64,000 nt of DNA from UBA1140 sp964573285. GTDB taxonomy: Bacteria; Campylobacterota; Campylobacteria; Campylobacterales; Sulfurovaceae. Every line of letters begins with the position of its first letter. Positions within the stretch are counted from its first letter, which is position 1. Shown piece after piece: positions 9,921 through 18,673 of this stretch. The stretch spans positions 1-64,000 of the forward strand of contig CAZNJD010000007.1 in assembly GCA_964573285.1 (NCBI GenBank), written 5' to 3'. The translations under genes and the position numbers were made by a program. The notes under the pieces are model-generated. The model was not told where the DNA came from. It saw only the letters and a program-made list of their open reading frames with translations, and did not search any database.

Positions 9921-10820
9921 ATGTTTAAAATGTTAAATTTATTGATACTAATGACAATATTAACAGTATCAATTGAAGCGAAAGATGTTCGGTTAGAGTT
10001 AACCAATATTATAAAGGGTGCATTTGCAAAGGAGAAGATTAAAGGAGGAGTAATAAATTTATCGGCAACAAATAAGATGTTGTCTCAAAAAATGGCAAAA
10101 AATGCTATACTTATTTCTAATGGTATAGAGATTAAGTATAACTATGCAGAGTTAATTAAATCATCCAAAGAGTTCAATGCTTTTATGAATGGAATGTATA
10201 ATGGAAATAAAACATTAAAACTAAAAAAAGCAACAGATAAAGATATATTAAAAGAGCTTGATGAGGTAAATAGTGTATGGAAACCTTTTCATAAGGCTAT
10301 TTTAGCTTTTTATCAAAATGGCAAAATTGATACCAAGGCATATAAATATATTATTAATAATAATGAAAAGTTAATGAGACTTTCACATAAACTTACTCAA
10401 ACCCTGCAAAGTAAAAATATATTAAATACTGATGATAATCAAGTTAAAGTATATACACTAAAAATTGCAGACCGTCAAAGAATGTTAACTCAAAAAATGT
10501 TCAAAGAGAAATTTTTACTCTATACAAAGCAAGATAAAAAACGAAATGCTATTAGACTTAGAGGAAGTATTATTCTTTTTAAAAATGGATTAGATGCACT
10601 AATTAATGGTGAAGATAAAAGGGGTACAGCCAAAGTAACCAATGAAGCTATCCAAGCTAAACTTACTAGAATGCATAAGCTATATACTCAAGTAGAAGAT
10701 ATTTATAAAAAACAGAGTATAAATCTAAATGAGTTAAAACAACTAGCTATTATTGATAAAGAACTTCTAAAACTATCAGTTGAAGTAGTAACAATGATAG
10801 AAAATACCTTAGTATATTAA
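9921..10820 (+). CDS. Secreted protein with type IV pilus/nitrate-sensor-like PilJ domains
   Basis: 299 residues with a signal peptide (residues 1-20, ending around SIEA-KD). Two copies of the PilJ/NarX-like helical-bundle signature are visible: SATNKMLSQKMAKNAILIS near residue 48 and ADRQRMLTQKMFKEKFLLY near residue 189. PilJ domains are usually extracytoplasmic sensor modules of chemoreceptors or histidine kinases; this protein has no membrane anchor or output domain after them, so it is a stand-alone periplasmic helical protein. Ribosome binding site AAGGAG lies just before ATG 9921. It is followed 12 bases later by a small c-type cytochrome gene, likely its partner. The ligand is unknown. 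Confidence 0.75.
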   Translation: MFKMLNLLILMTILTVSIEAKDVRLELTNIIKGAFAKEKIKGGVINLSATNKMLSQKMAKNAILISNGIEIKYNYAELIKSSKEFNAFMNGMYNGNKTLKLKKATDKDILKELDEVNSVWKPFHKAILAFYQNGKIDTKAYKYIINNNEKLMRLSHKLTQTLQSKNILNTDDNQVKVYTLKIADRQRMLTQKMFKEKFLLYTKQDKKRNAIRLRGSIILFKNGLDALINGEDKRGTAKVTNEAIQAKLTRMHKLYTQVEDIYKKQSINLNELKQLAIIDKELLKLSVEVVTMIENTLVY

Positions 10821-10832
10821 AGGATTGCAGAG

Positions 10833-11138
10833 ATGAAGAAAATAATTTTGATAGTTAGTTTACTATTTATGACCCTAATAGATGCTACAGAGATAGATAG
10901 TACAACAGGTTTGATAGTCGATAAAGGCTTAGGCGATATAAAAGAGAACTGTACAGTTTGTCACCCTGGTAGATTTGTAGTGGTTAATGGTGGTAATAGA
11001 GATTTTTGGAAGAAAAAAATTTATATTATGCAAAAAGCTTATGGCCTTTGGGAAATTGACAAAGAAGCCAAAGAGAGAATACTTAAATATCTATCAAAAA
11101 ATTACTCCAAAAAGAAGAGTGTTTCAATAGATAAGTAG
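10833..11138 (+). CDS. Small monohaem c-type cytochrome
   Basis: A 101-residue protein with a signal peptide (about residues 1-19) and one haem c motif, CTVCH, at about residues 47-51. The tail (DFWKKKIYIMQKAYGLWEI then ERILKYLSKNY) resembles the small cytochrome subunit of sulfite-oxidising enzymes (SorB-like), with candidate Met ligands in that stretch. A periplasmic electron carrier is expected. It is co-transcribed with the upstream PilJ-domain gene and ends at a convergent hairpin. No molybdenum-enzyme gene is adjacent, so the electron donor is unknown. Confidence 0.7.
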   Translation: MKKIILIVSLLFMTLIDATEIDSTTGLIVDKGLGDIKENCTVCHPGRFVVVNGGNRDFWKKKIYIMQKAYGLWEIDKEAKERILKYLSKNYSKKKSVSIDK

Positions 11139-11146
11139 ATAGTAAT

Positions 11147-11166
11147 CCAACTACTACTGTAGTTGG
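11147..11166. terminator. Bidirectional hairpin between convergent genes
   Basis: CCAACTAC-TACT-GTAGTTGG, an 8-bp perfect stem with a 4-base loop, between the cytochrome gene (+) and the thioredoxin-like gene (-). It overlaps the last codons of the latter. A short T run follows on the plus strand (GCTTTT). Confidence 0.6.
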
Positions 11167-11681
11167 GCTTTTAACTCCTCTGTGGTTGTGATATATTTCA
11201 CTGATTTTATTACTTTGTTCTCTATAGTAGCTATAGCAATTTTATCTGCTTCTTTCTTATTTTTTAAAGTTTTGGCAATATTTTCATCATAAATAAGAAA
11301 TACTGAATAGTTACTTTTTCTTAAATCAGGTAGTGCAAATGTATTTCTAATCACTGTAGGCATAGGACTAATATCTGCTACAAATTGTGTATTTCTCTTA
11401 ATCAAATAATCTTTATCTTGTTGATTTAGAAAAGCTTTTACTGTATGTCCCGTAGATTTAGCAAAAACTAATATTAGCTTTTTGGTATTATTTGTTAGAG
11501 AATGAGGTTTATCAAACTGGTCAGGTAGAGTAAACTCTAATTTTGAACCAATATTAATACCATTAGTAGCAGTAGCTATATATTTTGTAGCATCATAGTT
11601 ATCTTTACCATTGAATGCAAAAAGAGTACCAACAGCGATAACAATAAGAACTAAAAATCCTAAAACTATTTTTTTTATCAT
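11154..11681 (-). CDS. Membrane-anchored thioredoxin-like protein lacking cysteines
   Basis: 175 residues: one N-terminal transmembrane segment (about 4-23) and a soluble domain whose beginning (GSKLEFTLPDQFDKPHSL then KKLILVFAKSTGHTV) follows the pattern of AhpC/TSA-type thioredoxin folds. At the place of the CxxC site the sequence is AKSTGH, and the protein contains no cysteine at all, so it cannot do thiol redox chemistry. It is likely anchored to the inner membrane with its domain in the periplasm. Function unknown. Fold assignment is by motif pattern only. Confidence 0.6.
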   Translation of the reverse strand: MIKKIVLGFLVLIVIAVGTLFAFNGKDNYDATKYIATATNGINIGSKLEFTLPDQFDKPHSLTNNTKKLILVFAKSTGHTVKAFLNQQDKDYLIKRNTQFVADISPMPTVIRNTFALPDLRKSNYSVFLIYDENIAKTLKNKKEADKIAIATIENKVIKSVKYITTTEELKAQLQ

Positions 11682-11755
11682 AAATATAATCCTTCTATAT
11701 AAAATATTTCAGATTATATCATAAACTAGGAGTTATTTACTCCTAATTATTAAAT

Positions 11756-12922
11756 TTACTCATCATTTATAGAGTTTACAATCTCTAAAGCTCTATTTTT
11801 TGCCTCTTCTATATCACTATCAAGTACTAATGAGACAGCCATTCGTCGTCCAATATGAGATTGTGGTTTACCAAAAACTCTTACAAATGAGTTTTCACTA
11901 AATGCACTATTTGGTACTAAAATTTTTGGATTATGGGACTCATTTTTAGCTTTGAATGCACCACTAGCACCTGCTCCATAGAATTTAAAATCAAGTGGTA
12001 ATCCCAAAACTGCTCTAACATGTAGTGCAAATTCACTTTGAGATTGAGTAATTAGTGTTACCATTCCTGTATCGTGTGGACGAGGGCTAAGTTCAGAGAA
12101 ATATACCTCATCATCTTTGACAAAAAACTCAACACCAAATATCCCTCTACCACCTAAACCATCAGTTACAGCTTTAGCAATATCTTTTGCTTTTTGCAAC
12201 GCATCATGACTCATAGGCATTGGTTGCCAAGATAAAATATAATCTCCATCTTTTTGGATATGTCCAATAGGCTCACAAAATATAGTTTCACTTTCTGTTC
12301 TAGTAGTCAAAAGTGTAATCTCATAATCAAATAATACAAACTCCTCTACTATTAATTCACTAGCATCACCCCTAGCCTCTTTGGCTATCTCCCAAGATTT
12401 ATCAATATCATTAGCACTCTTTGCAATACTCTGACCATGTCCTGAACTACTCATAACAGGTTTGATAACACATGGGAAGCCTATCTCTTGCCCTGCTTGT
12501 TTGAGCTCCTCTAAAGATGTCACAAATTTGTAATTACTAGTTTTTAATCCCAACTCTTCTGATGCGAAAACTCTAATATGTTTACGGTTCATAGTTTTAT
12601 TAACAGCTTCTGCATTAGGAATTACATGAAACCCTCTCTCTTCTGCTTCAAATAGAGCATCTATAGATATAGCTTCGACTTCAGGTAATATAAATGTAGG
12701 TTTCTCTTTTTCGATAACCTCTAATAGAGCCTCTTTATCTTGCATATCTATAACATAAGCACGATTGGCAACCATATGAGCAGGAGCATTCTCATATTTA
12801 TCAACTGCAACAACTTCGATACCTAGTCGTACAGCCTCAATAGCTACCTCTTTACCAAGTTCTCCAGAACCTAGCAACATAATTTTGATAGAATTATCTT
12901 GTAGTGGTGTAGTAAATAACAT
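11756..12922 (-). CDS. purT: Formate-dependent phosphoribosylglycinamide formyltransferase
   Basis: Converts GAR + formate + ATP to formyl-GAR, the folate-independent third step of purine synthesis. 388 residues, normal length. Seen: pre-ATP-grasp domain (MLLGSGELGKEVAIEA), ATP-grasp core (FPCVIKPVMSSSGHGQS), metal and ATP-binding residues in GVEFFVKDDEVYFSELSPRPHDTGMV, and the C-terminal GRRMAVSL segment. It is the last gene of the minus-strand set clpS-clpA-aat-tal-purT; the 70-base gap from tal could hold its own promoter. Confidence 0.95.
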   Translation of the reverse strand: MLFTTPLQDNSIKIMLLGSGELGKEVAIEAVRLGIEVVAVDKYENAPAHMVANRAYVIDMQDKEALLEVIEKEKPTFILPEVEAISIDALFEAEERGFHVIPNAEAVNKTMNRKHIRVFASEELGLKTSNYKFVTSLEELKQAGQEIGFPCVIKPVMSSSGHGQSIAKSANDIDKSWEIAKEARGDASELIVEEFVLFDYEITLLTTRTESETIFCEPIGHIQKDGDYILSWQPMPMSHDALQKAKDIAKAVTDGLGGRGIFGVEFFVKDDEVYFSELSPRPHDTGMVTLITQSQSEFALHVRAVLGLPLDFKFYGAGASGAFKAKNESHNPKILVPNSAFSENSFVRVFGKPQSHIGRRMAVSLVLDSDIEEAKNRALEIVNSINDE

Positions 12923-12992
12923 CTATAACCTTTTTATAAAAAATTTGTGTATTGTATCAAATAATATTAAAAAGAGAGTAACTCCGAAGAGT

Positions 12993-13991
12993 TCAATCCT
13001 CAAGACTCTTTAACATTTCATCAAAGGCATCTTTAAAAGCTTTTAATCCATCATCCAATAAATTTTTATATATCTCATCCATATTAAATCCATTATCTTC
13101 TAAGTTCATAAAGTATCCGTTGATTATACTATCTTCTATTGGTAGAGCTTCCTTTTTATTCTCTGTACTCATATAAGCATTAATGGTATCTAATGGTGTT
13201 GTATTGATAGAGTGAGGGGCTACAAGTTCAGAAACATAATACTCAGCAGGAAGATTATCTCCTTTTACACTTGTACTCGCAAAAAGTGTTCTAATATTGG
13301 GTATCTCGTTTGCCTCTACCATATTGTATATTTTAGCTGCATTATATATACCTGTTCTATTTGGAATGATACCATTAATCTCCAATTCATCATCTAATAA
13401 CCTATCAAAACGGCTAACGAATACAGATATAACACCCTCAACTCTACAGCTACCATCTGCTTCACCTTTAGCAATCCCTTTGGTCATAGCAGTAAAACAT
13501 TGTCTAGCCTGTTTTGGAGAAAATATTAATGTAGCATTAACAGATATTCCCTCAGACATTAGTGTAGTCATGGCATTATATCCTGCTTGTGTTGCAGGTA
13601 CTTTTATCATAACATTTGGTTCACCTATTGTTTTAAAGAGTCTTCTAGCTTCTGCTATTGTTCCTTTGGTGTTATTGGATAAAGATGGGTCAACCTCTAT
13701 AGAGATATATCCATCATAACCTTTATCATAATATGGTCGAAGTAGTTGTGCAGCCATTTTTATATCTTCTATTGCCAATGCTTCATACTTATCTTTTGCC
13801 GATTTACCTTTTAATAACTTTAACTGCTTTTTATATGCTGGTGATTTGGTAATGGCTGATGCAAAAATAGATGGATTGCTCGTTGCACCACTTACAACTC
13901 CCTGTTCTAATAGTTTACCAAACTCATTTTTTAGATAATCTCTCTCTATAAAATCCAACCATAATGAAAAATTTATATCTCTATTTACCAT
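12993..13991 (-). CDS. tal: Transaldolase
   Basis: Pentose-phosphate pathway enzyme that moves a dihydroxyacetone unit between sedoheptulose-7-P and glyceraldehyde-3-P. 332 residues. Seen: the N-terminal signature SGATSNPSIFASAI, the Schiff-base lysine in VMIKVPAT, and VNATLIFSPKQA, fitting the TalA/TalB-related family of Campylobacterota. It follows aat by 19 bases, so it is probably in the same transcript. In an organism fixing carbon by the reverse TCA cycle it would serve pentose supply (inference). Confidence 0.93.
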   Translation of the reverse strand: MVNRDINFSLWLDFIERDYLKNEFGKLLEQGVVSGATSNPSIFASAITKSPAYKKQLKLLKGKSAKDKYEALAIEDIKMAAQLLRPYYDKGYDGYISIEVDPSLSNNTKGTIAEARRLFKTIGEPNVMIKVPATQAGYNAMTTLMSEGISVNATLIFSPKQARQCFTAMTKGIAKGEADGSCRVEGVISVFVSRFDRLLDDELEINGIIPNRTGIYNAAKIYNMVEANEIPNIRTLFASTSVKGDNLPAEYYVSELVAPHSINTTPLDTINAYMSTENKKEALPIEDSIINGYFMNLEDNGFNMDEIYKNLLDDGLKAFKDAFDEMLKSLED

Positions 13992-14010
13992 AACTATTTC
14001 CTATATAATT

Positions 14011-14751
14011 TTATATATTATGGGTTGGAAAACCCACTCTATAGTTCCATTTGGACCATGAACCTATATCACTAGGTTTCTCCAAAGCATCCTCTAATTG
14101 GTCTAAAAAATCATCACGACTTATTAATCTAGCACCTAAACTAACTAAGTGAGGTGTTTCTACTTGACAATCTATAAAATCATAACATTTTTCAACAAAA
14201 ATATTACTTAAATAACTTAAGGCTACTTTAGATGCATTGGGAACTAATGCAAACATAGACTCTCCAAAAAAAGCTTTGCCTATAGATACACCATAAAATC
14301 CACCTACCAACTCATCTTTTAAATAAGTCTCAATTGAGTGAGCAAATCCCATTCTATGTAGCTCTATATATGAATCTTTCATCTCTTTTGTAAGCCATGT
14401 TCCCTCTTGTCCCTCTCTTGGGACTTGACTACAATACTCTATTACAGCCTCAAAATCTGTATCAAAACGAACTTCAAAACCTCTGTTTCTAATTACTCGT
14501 TTGAGAGATTTACTTCGTTTGAACTCATTTGGGTATAAAACTAATCTTGGGTTTGGAGACCACCAAAGTATAGGGTCCACAGGGTTGAACCAAGGGAAAA
14601 TACCTTTTCTATAGGCTGTTAATAATCTATTGGGGTTTAAATCTCCTCCATATGCCAATAGCCCCTCATCACTTCCCTCTCTAGCATTAGGAAAGATATG
14701 AGGCATACCTATCTCAGTAATGAAGTAGTCATCATCATATATCGAAGACAA
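14011..14751 (-). CDS. aat: Leucyl/phenylalanyl-tRNA--protein transferase
   Basis: Transfers Leu or Phe from tRNA to proteins with N-terminal Lys or Arg, creating N-degrons for ClpS/ClpAP. 246 residues. Seen: the hallmark stretch FPNAREGSDEGLLAYGG, RKGIFPWFNPVDPILWWSPNPR, and VGGFYGVSIGKAFFGESMF. Its start overlaps the end of clpA by 17 bases, giving a strict clpS-clpA-aat order in which adaptor, unfoldase and tagging enzyme are made together. Confidence 0.95.
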   Translation of the reverse strand: MSSIYDDDYFITEIGMPHIFPNAREGSDEGLLAYGGDLNPNRLLTAYRKGIFPWFNPVDPILWWSPNPRLVLYPNEFKRSKSLKRVIRNRGFEVRFDTDFEAVIEYCSQVPREGQEGTWLTKEMKDSYIELHRMGFAHSIETYLKDELVGGFYGVSIGKAFFGESMFALVPNASKVALSYLSNIFVEKCYDFIDCQVETPHLVSLGARLISRDDFLDQLEDALEKPSDIGSWSKWNYRVGFPTHNI

Positions 14752-16945
14752 AGTCTAACTTCTCCTTTTTATAGCTTAGTTTGACACTACCACCATTTTT
14801 TAGTTTACCAAATAGTATCTCATCAGTCAATGGCTCTTTGATTTTTTCATTGATTACTCTAGATATCTCTCTAGCTCCATATAGGTCGCTATATCCCTCT
14901 CGGGCTATATATTCCCCTGCTTTTTTACCTAGCTTAATAACAATTTTTTTACTTGCCATCTGCTCATTTAGTTTGGCTATCTCTCTATCTACAATCTTGA
15001 CAATTACATCAAAATCCAAATGGTTAAACTCAACTACAGCACTAAGTCTATTTCTAAACTCTGGAGAGAAGAAATCTTTAAGTGCTTTGTCTGTTTTGGC
15101 TGTCTCATCTTTGGCAAATCCCATAACACTTGCCTCTTTAGTTCCTAGATTTGATGTCATAATCAATATAACATTTTTGAAATCACTCACCATTCCATTA
15201 TTGTCAGTGAGTTTTGCACCATCCATTACCTGAAGTAGGATATTCATAATATCAGGATGTGCTTTTTCTATCTCATCAAGTAGTAAGAGAGTATGAGGAT
15301 TTTTCTTTATCATCTCTGTTAATAGTCCACCTTGTTCATATCCTACATAACCAGGAGGTGCTCCAATTAGACGACTTAGTGCGTGTTTTTCCATATATTC
15401 ACTCATATCAATTCTCTCAAAATGAATATCCATACTTCTAGCTAACTCCTCACTTAGAGCTGTTTTACCAACACCAGTTGGTCCTACAAATAAAAATGAA
15501 CCTATAGGCTGGTTCTCTTGATTTAATCCTGCATAAGAGCGTTTGATAGACTGAACTATAGTCTCTATAGCACTATCTTGACCTATAATTTTTTGTCCAA
15601 TATCATTAGCTAATCCTTTTAATTTAGAGGTATCATCAGTAGATATAACTGCTGACGGTAGTTTTAACATTCGTGCTACACTATTTTCTATATCAGAACT
15701 TGTAATTGTTATATTCTTTTTATCTTGAAGCATAAAATGAGCTCCAACTTCATCTATAATATCCATTGCTTTATCAGGTAAAAATCTATCATGAAGATAT
15801 TTAACACTAAGAGTTACAGCACTTTGTAAAGCATCATCAGAAAAATTTATCTGATGATATGCTTCATATTTATGTTTGATACCCTGAAGTATTTTTATAG
15901 TATCTTCTGCACTTGGTTCATCTATATCTATTTTGGAAAATCTTCTCGATAGTGCTTTGTCTTTATCTAAATAATTTCTAAACTCTGCATAGGTAGTTGC
16001 TCCAATACATTTCAAATCACCCCTAGCTAGAGCAGGTTTAAGTAAATTTGCTGCATCCATACTACCACCACTTGTAGCCCCTGCTCCTACTAATGTATGA
16101 ATTTCATCTATAAATATAATAGATTTATCCACACTTTCCAACTCACTCAAAACCCCTTTAAGTCGTTTCTCAAAATCACCACGATATTTAGTTCCTGAAA
16201 TCATTGCACCTAAATCTAATGCAAAAATTTTACTATTTTTTAAAATATCAGGTACATTGGCTTCAGATATTTTTAGGGCTAATCCCTCAGCTATTGCTGT
16301 TTTACCAACACCTGGTTCTCCTACTAATAATGGATTATTTTTCTTTCTTCTACATAGCGTCTGCATCACTCTATCTATTTCAGATATTCGCCCAATTACA
16401 GGGTCTATTTTACCTTGTTTTGCAATAGATACTAACTCAATTGTATAAGCAGTTAGATTAGGGTATTCATCTTCTTCAATCTCTACTATATCTTTAGTCT
16501 GTTCATTTATAAAATCATTATGAGATATAGCTTCTAAAATATCAACTCTATCTATATTTTCTGCTCTCATTACCTGATAAGTATAACTCTTCTGTTGGGT
16601 AAAAATAGAAGCTAACATATCACCAATTTTAGCTTCATGCCGTCCTGAACTATTGATATGAGTCATCATATCATTCATCACATGGGATAGAGCTACTGTC
16701 TCATAAGGGTCATCTATCTCACCCTCTTCATTGAGTTCTAATACAGGTACATTAGTATTTAGATAAGTTGTAATTAACTCAGTCATATAATCTATATCTC
16801 CACCCACAGCCATAAGTATCTCTTGTCCCACTTCACTTTTTAATATAGATAAAAAAATATGTTCAAGTGTAAGATACTCATGTCGGTTCTCTTTTGCATA
16901 GCGAACAGATTCTCTAAATACATCATTTAATTCTATACTTATCAT
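14735..16945 (-). CDS. clpA: ATP-dependent Clp protease ATP-binding subunit ClpA
   Basis: AAA+ unfoldase that feeds substrates to ClpP. 736 residues, typical. Domains: Clp N-domain (1-140), AAA-1 with Walker A GEPGVGKT and Walker B IIFIDEIHTLVGAG, AAA-2 with Walker A GPTGVGKT and Walker B LLLLDEIEKAHPDI, and a C-terminal D2-small domain. The ClpB-type coiled-coil middle domain is absent, which with the adjacent clpS separates it from ClpB and ClpC. It lies 24 bases after clpS. clpP is not in the window. Confidence 0.96.
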   Translation of the reverse strand: MISIELNDVFRESVRYAKENRHEYLTLEHIFLSILKSEVGQEILMAVGGDIDYMTELITTYLNTNVPVLELNEEGEIDDPYETVALSHVMNDMMTHINSSGRHEAKIGDMLASIFTQQKSYTYQVMRAENIDRVDILEAISHNDFINEQTKDIVEIEEDEYPNLTAYTIELVSIAKQGKIDPVIGRISEIDRVMQTLCRRKKNNPLLVGEPGVGKTAIAEGLALKISEANVPDILKNSKIFALDLGAMISGTKYRGDFEKRLKGVLSELESVDKSIIFIDEIHTLVGAGATSGGSMDAANLLKPALARGDLKCIGATTYAEFRNYLDKDKALSRRFSKIDIDEPSAEDTIKILQGIKHKYEAYHQINFSDDALQSAVTLSVKYLHDRFLPDKAMDIIDEVGAHFMLQDKKNITITSSDIENSVARMLKLPSAVISTDDTSKLKGLANDIGQKIIGQDSAIETIVQSIKRSYAGLNQENQPIGSFLFVGPTGVGKTALSEELARSMDIHFERIDMSEYMEKHALSRLIGAPPGYVGYEQGGLLTEMIKKNPHTLLLLDEIEKAHPDIMNILLQVMDGAKLTDNNGMVSDFKNVILIMTSNLGTKEASVMGFAKDETAKTDKALKDFFSPEFRNRLSAVVEFNHLDFDVIVKIVDREIAKLNEQMASKKIVIKLGKKAGEYIAREGYSDLYGAREISRVINEKIKEPLTDEILFGKLKNGGSVKLSYKKEKLDFVFDI

Positions 16946-16969
16946 TTTTTATCCCTTTATATCTTTGTT

Positions 16970-17272
16970 TTATGCCTCTTCAAGTGTGGCTAATAGTGGA
17001 AATCCACTTTTTTTTGCTAACTGTTTTACTTGATAAACTTTTGTTTGAGCTATCTCATAAGTATATATCCCACAGACAGCTCTACCTACTCTATGAATAT
17101 TAAACATAATCCGTTCAGCTTCTAATATATCTTTATGAAAAATACCCATCAAAATTTCAATAACAAAATCCATTGTAGTATAATCATCATTATGTAACAC
17201 CACCTTATACTGTATAGGTTTATCTAAACTTAATGATATTTCTACCTCTTCTTCTATTCTTGGCAATTTCAA
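16970..17272 (-). CDS. clpS: ATP-dependent Clp protease adaptor ClpS
   Basis: 100-residue adaptor that binds N-terminal Leu/Phe/Tyr/Trp degrons and delivers them to ClpA. Seen: YKVVLHNDDYTTMDFV, the binding-pocket core with the conserved Asn-Asp pair, and the helix ERIMFNIHRVGRAVCG (the His of the usual HxxG segment is present). First gene of the minus-strand set. No signal peptide. Confidence 0.94.
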   Translation of the reverse strand: MKLPRIEEEVEISLSLDKPIQYKVVLHNDDYTTMDFVIEILMGIFHKDILEAERIMFNIHRVGRAVCGIYTYEIAQTKVYQVKQLAKKSGFPLLATLEEA

Positions 17273-17369
17273 TCCTCTGTAATAATCTATAAATAAGTAT
17301 ATCTCATTTTATGTTACAATCCCATTTAAAGTACCTAAAGAAAATATATATAAATATTGGAGATTAATT

Positions 17370-18014
17370 GTGAAATTACTATTTGTCACAGCAACAAATA
17401 CAGATATTGGCAAAACTTATGCCTCATTAAGACTCATTGAGGGGTTTGCCAAAGAGGGAATTCGTGTAGGTATATGTAAACCAATAGAGACAGGAGTTAT
17501 AAATGAACCAATAGATGCCACTAAACTTTTGAAAAAAGTACAGCAGTACAATAATGAGTTCTGCTCACTCAAACCAAAAGATATTACAGCCTACACTTTT
17601 ACTATTCCTGCATCACCATTTTGTGCAGACATAGATAAAATAATAGATATAAAAAAGATAAAACAAAAGATAATGGAACTATCTAAATTATGTGATTTAC
17701 TCATTATTGAAGGAGCTGGAGGACTAATGGTTCCAATCACTCAAAATTATATGATGATAGATTTAGTCAAAGAGCTAAATTCAACTCTTTTATTAGTTAC
17801 TCCTTCTAAATTAGGTTGTATAAATGATACACAATTGAGTATCGAAATGCTTAAACAAAGAGAGATAAATTTCGATTGGTGTGTCAATATGTTTAAAGAC
17901 AAAGATAAATTTCAACAAACCACTCAACCATTTTATGATAAGGTTTTTCCAAGATGGTGGATTTTACAAGAAAACTTGCAAAATTATATAAAAAAAGTTC
18001 TTTATAATATGTAA
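17370..18014 (+). CDS. bioD: Dethiobiotin synthetase
   Basis: ATP- and CO2-dependent ring closure of diaminopelargonic acid to dethiobiotin, the penultimate step of biotin synthesis. 214 residues. Seen: the P-loop variant ATNTDIGKTYAS, the substrate-binding lysine region GICKPIETGV, and IIEGAGGLMVPI. The start is GTG, supported by TTGGAG seven bases upstream. Other bio genes are not adjacent. A TACAAT box at 17315-17320 may be its -10. Divergent from clpS. Confidence 0.92.
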   Translation: MKLLFVTATNTDIGKTYASLRLIEGFAKEGIRVGICKPIETGVINEPIDATKLLKKVQQYNNEFCSLKPKDITAYTFTIPASPFCADIDKIIDIKKIKQKIMELSKLCDLLIIEGAGGLMVPITQNYMMIDLVKELNSTLLLVTPSKLGCINDTQLSIEMLKQREINFDWCVNMFKDKDKFQQTTQPFYDKVFPRWWILQENLQNYIKKVLYNM

Positions 18015-18029
18015 GTACTTTTAAAAAGC

Positions 18030-18054
18030 AGAAAAGAGTTTTCTTTATTTTTAA
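18030..18054 (+). terminator. Weak terminator after bioD
   Basis: AGAAAA-GAG-TTTTCT, a 6-bp stem with 3-base loop, followed by a T-rich run (TTATTTTT), 16 bases after the bioD stop. The stem is AT-only and therefore weak. Confidence 0.35.
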
Positions 18055-18099
18055 TATTAATAATTGTTTTTATTATTTTTTTAATATATATAAGTTTAT

Positions 18100-18105
18100 T
18101 ATAAT
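18100..18105 (+). promoter_or_regulatory. Putative -10 box for the Sel1 protein gene
   Basis: TATAAT 46 bases upstream of ATG 18151 within a very AT-rich stretch. Confidence 0.4.
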
Positions 18106-18150
18106 ATATTTAGTTATATACTATGATTAAGAGAATAAAAAGGATTTAAA

Positions 18151-18627
18151 ATGAAAATTCTATTAATTACAATTTTATTTATGACAACAACTATCAACTT
18201 AAGTGCTAAAACAACTAATCTTTATCAACATGCAAGATATGTAAGAATATCTCTTCAACAGCAACAAAATGTTAAAAATAGTTATAAAAAACTTTTTTTT
18301 GCCACTAGAGCAGCAAAAAAAGGTAATCCAAGAGCTCAATTTGATTTAGCAGTTATGTATGCTACAGGTAGAGGAGTTCCAAGAAATGAACGATTTGCTT
18401 TTAATTGGTTTCATAAATCAGCTAGACATGGTTTTGTAGAAGCTAAATATTATATGGGGATTAGTTTTGAACAAGGTAGAGGTGTAAGAGCCAATGCACA
18501 TCTAGCTAGATATTGGTTCAAACAAGCAGCAAAAGCAGGACATCCCAAAGCTATATATCATCTATCTCGAATTGAAAAGTATCTTAATCATAGAGGAATA
18601 ATAGGTCATCGTTATAGTATGAGATAA
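18151..18627 (+). CDS. Secreted Sel1-repeat (tetratricopeptide-like) protein
   Basis: 158 residues with a signal peptide (1-20, ending LSAK). Contains two clear Sel1 repeats: AQFDLAVMYATGRGVPRNE (about residues 68-86) and AKYYMGISFEQGRGVRANA (about 104-122), with a third partial repeat at the end. Sel1 arrays are protein-interaction scaffolds; small secreted forms are abundant in Campylobacterota (for example Hcp proteins of Helicobacter), but unlike Hcp proteins this one has no cysteines. The partner is unknown. Monocistronic, with an upstream TATAAT. Confidence 0.8.
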   Translation: MKILLITILFMTTTINLSAKTTNLYQHARYVRISLQQQQNVKNSYKKLFFATRAAKKGNPRAQFDLAVMYATGRGVPRNERFAFNWFHKSARHGFVEAKYYMGISFEQGRGVRANAHLARYWFKQAAKAGHPKAIYHLSRIEKYLNHRGIIGHRYSMR

Positions 18628-18644
18628 TTTTAATATCTATTAGT

Positions 18645-18650
18645 TATAAT
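18645..18650 (+). promoter_or_regulatory. Putative -10 box for pyrB-pabB
   Basis: GTTATAAT 24 bases before the pyrB ATG, followed by the ribosome binding site AAAAAAGGG. Confidence 0.45.
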
Positions 18651-18673
18651 CATAAAATTAAAAAAGGGATTTT

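Noticed and set aside
13212..16448. Plus-strand open frames within tal and clpA
   Set aside because: Antisense to genes with complete family motifs; composition is that of shadow frames.
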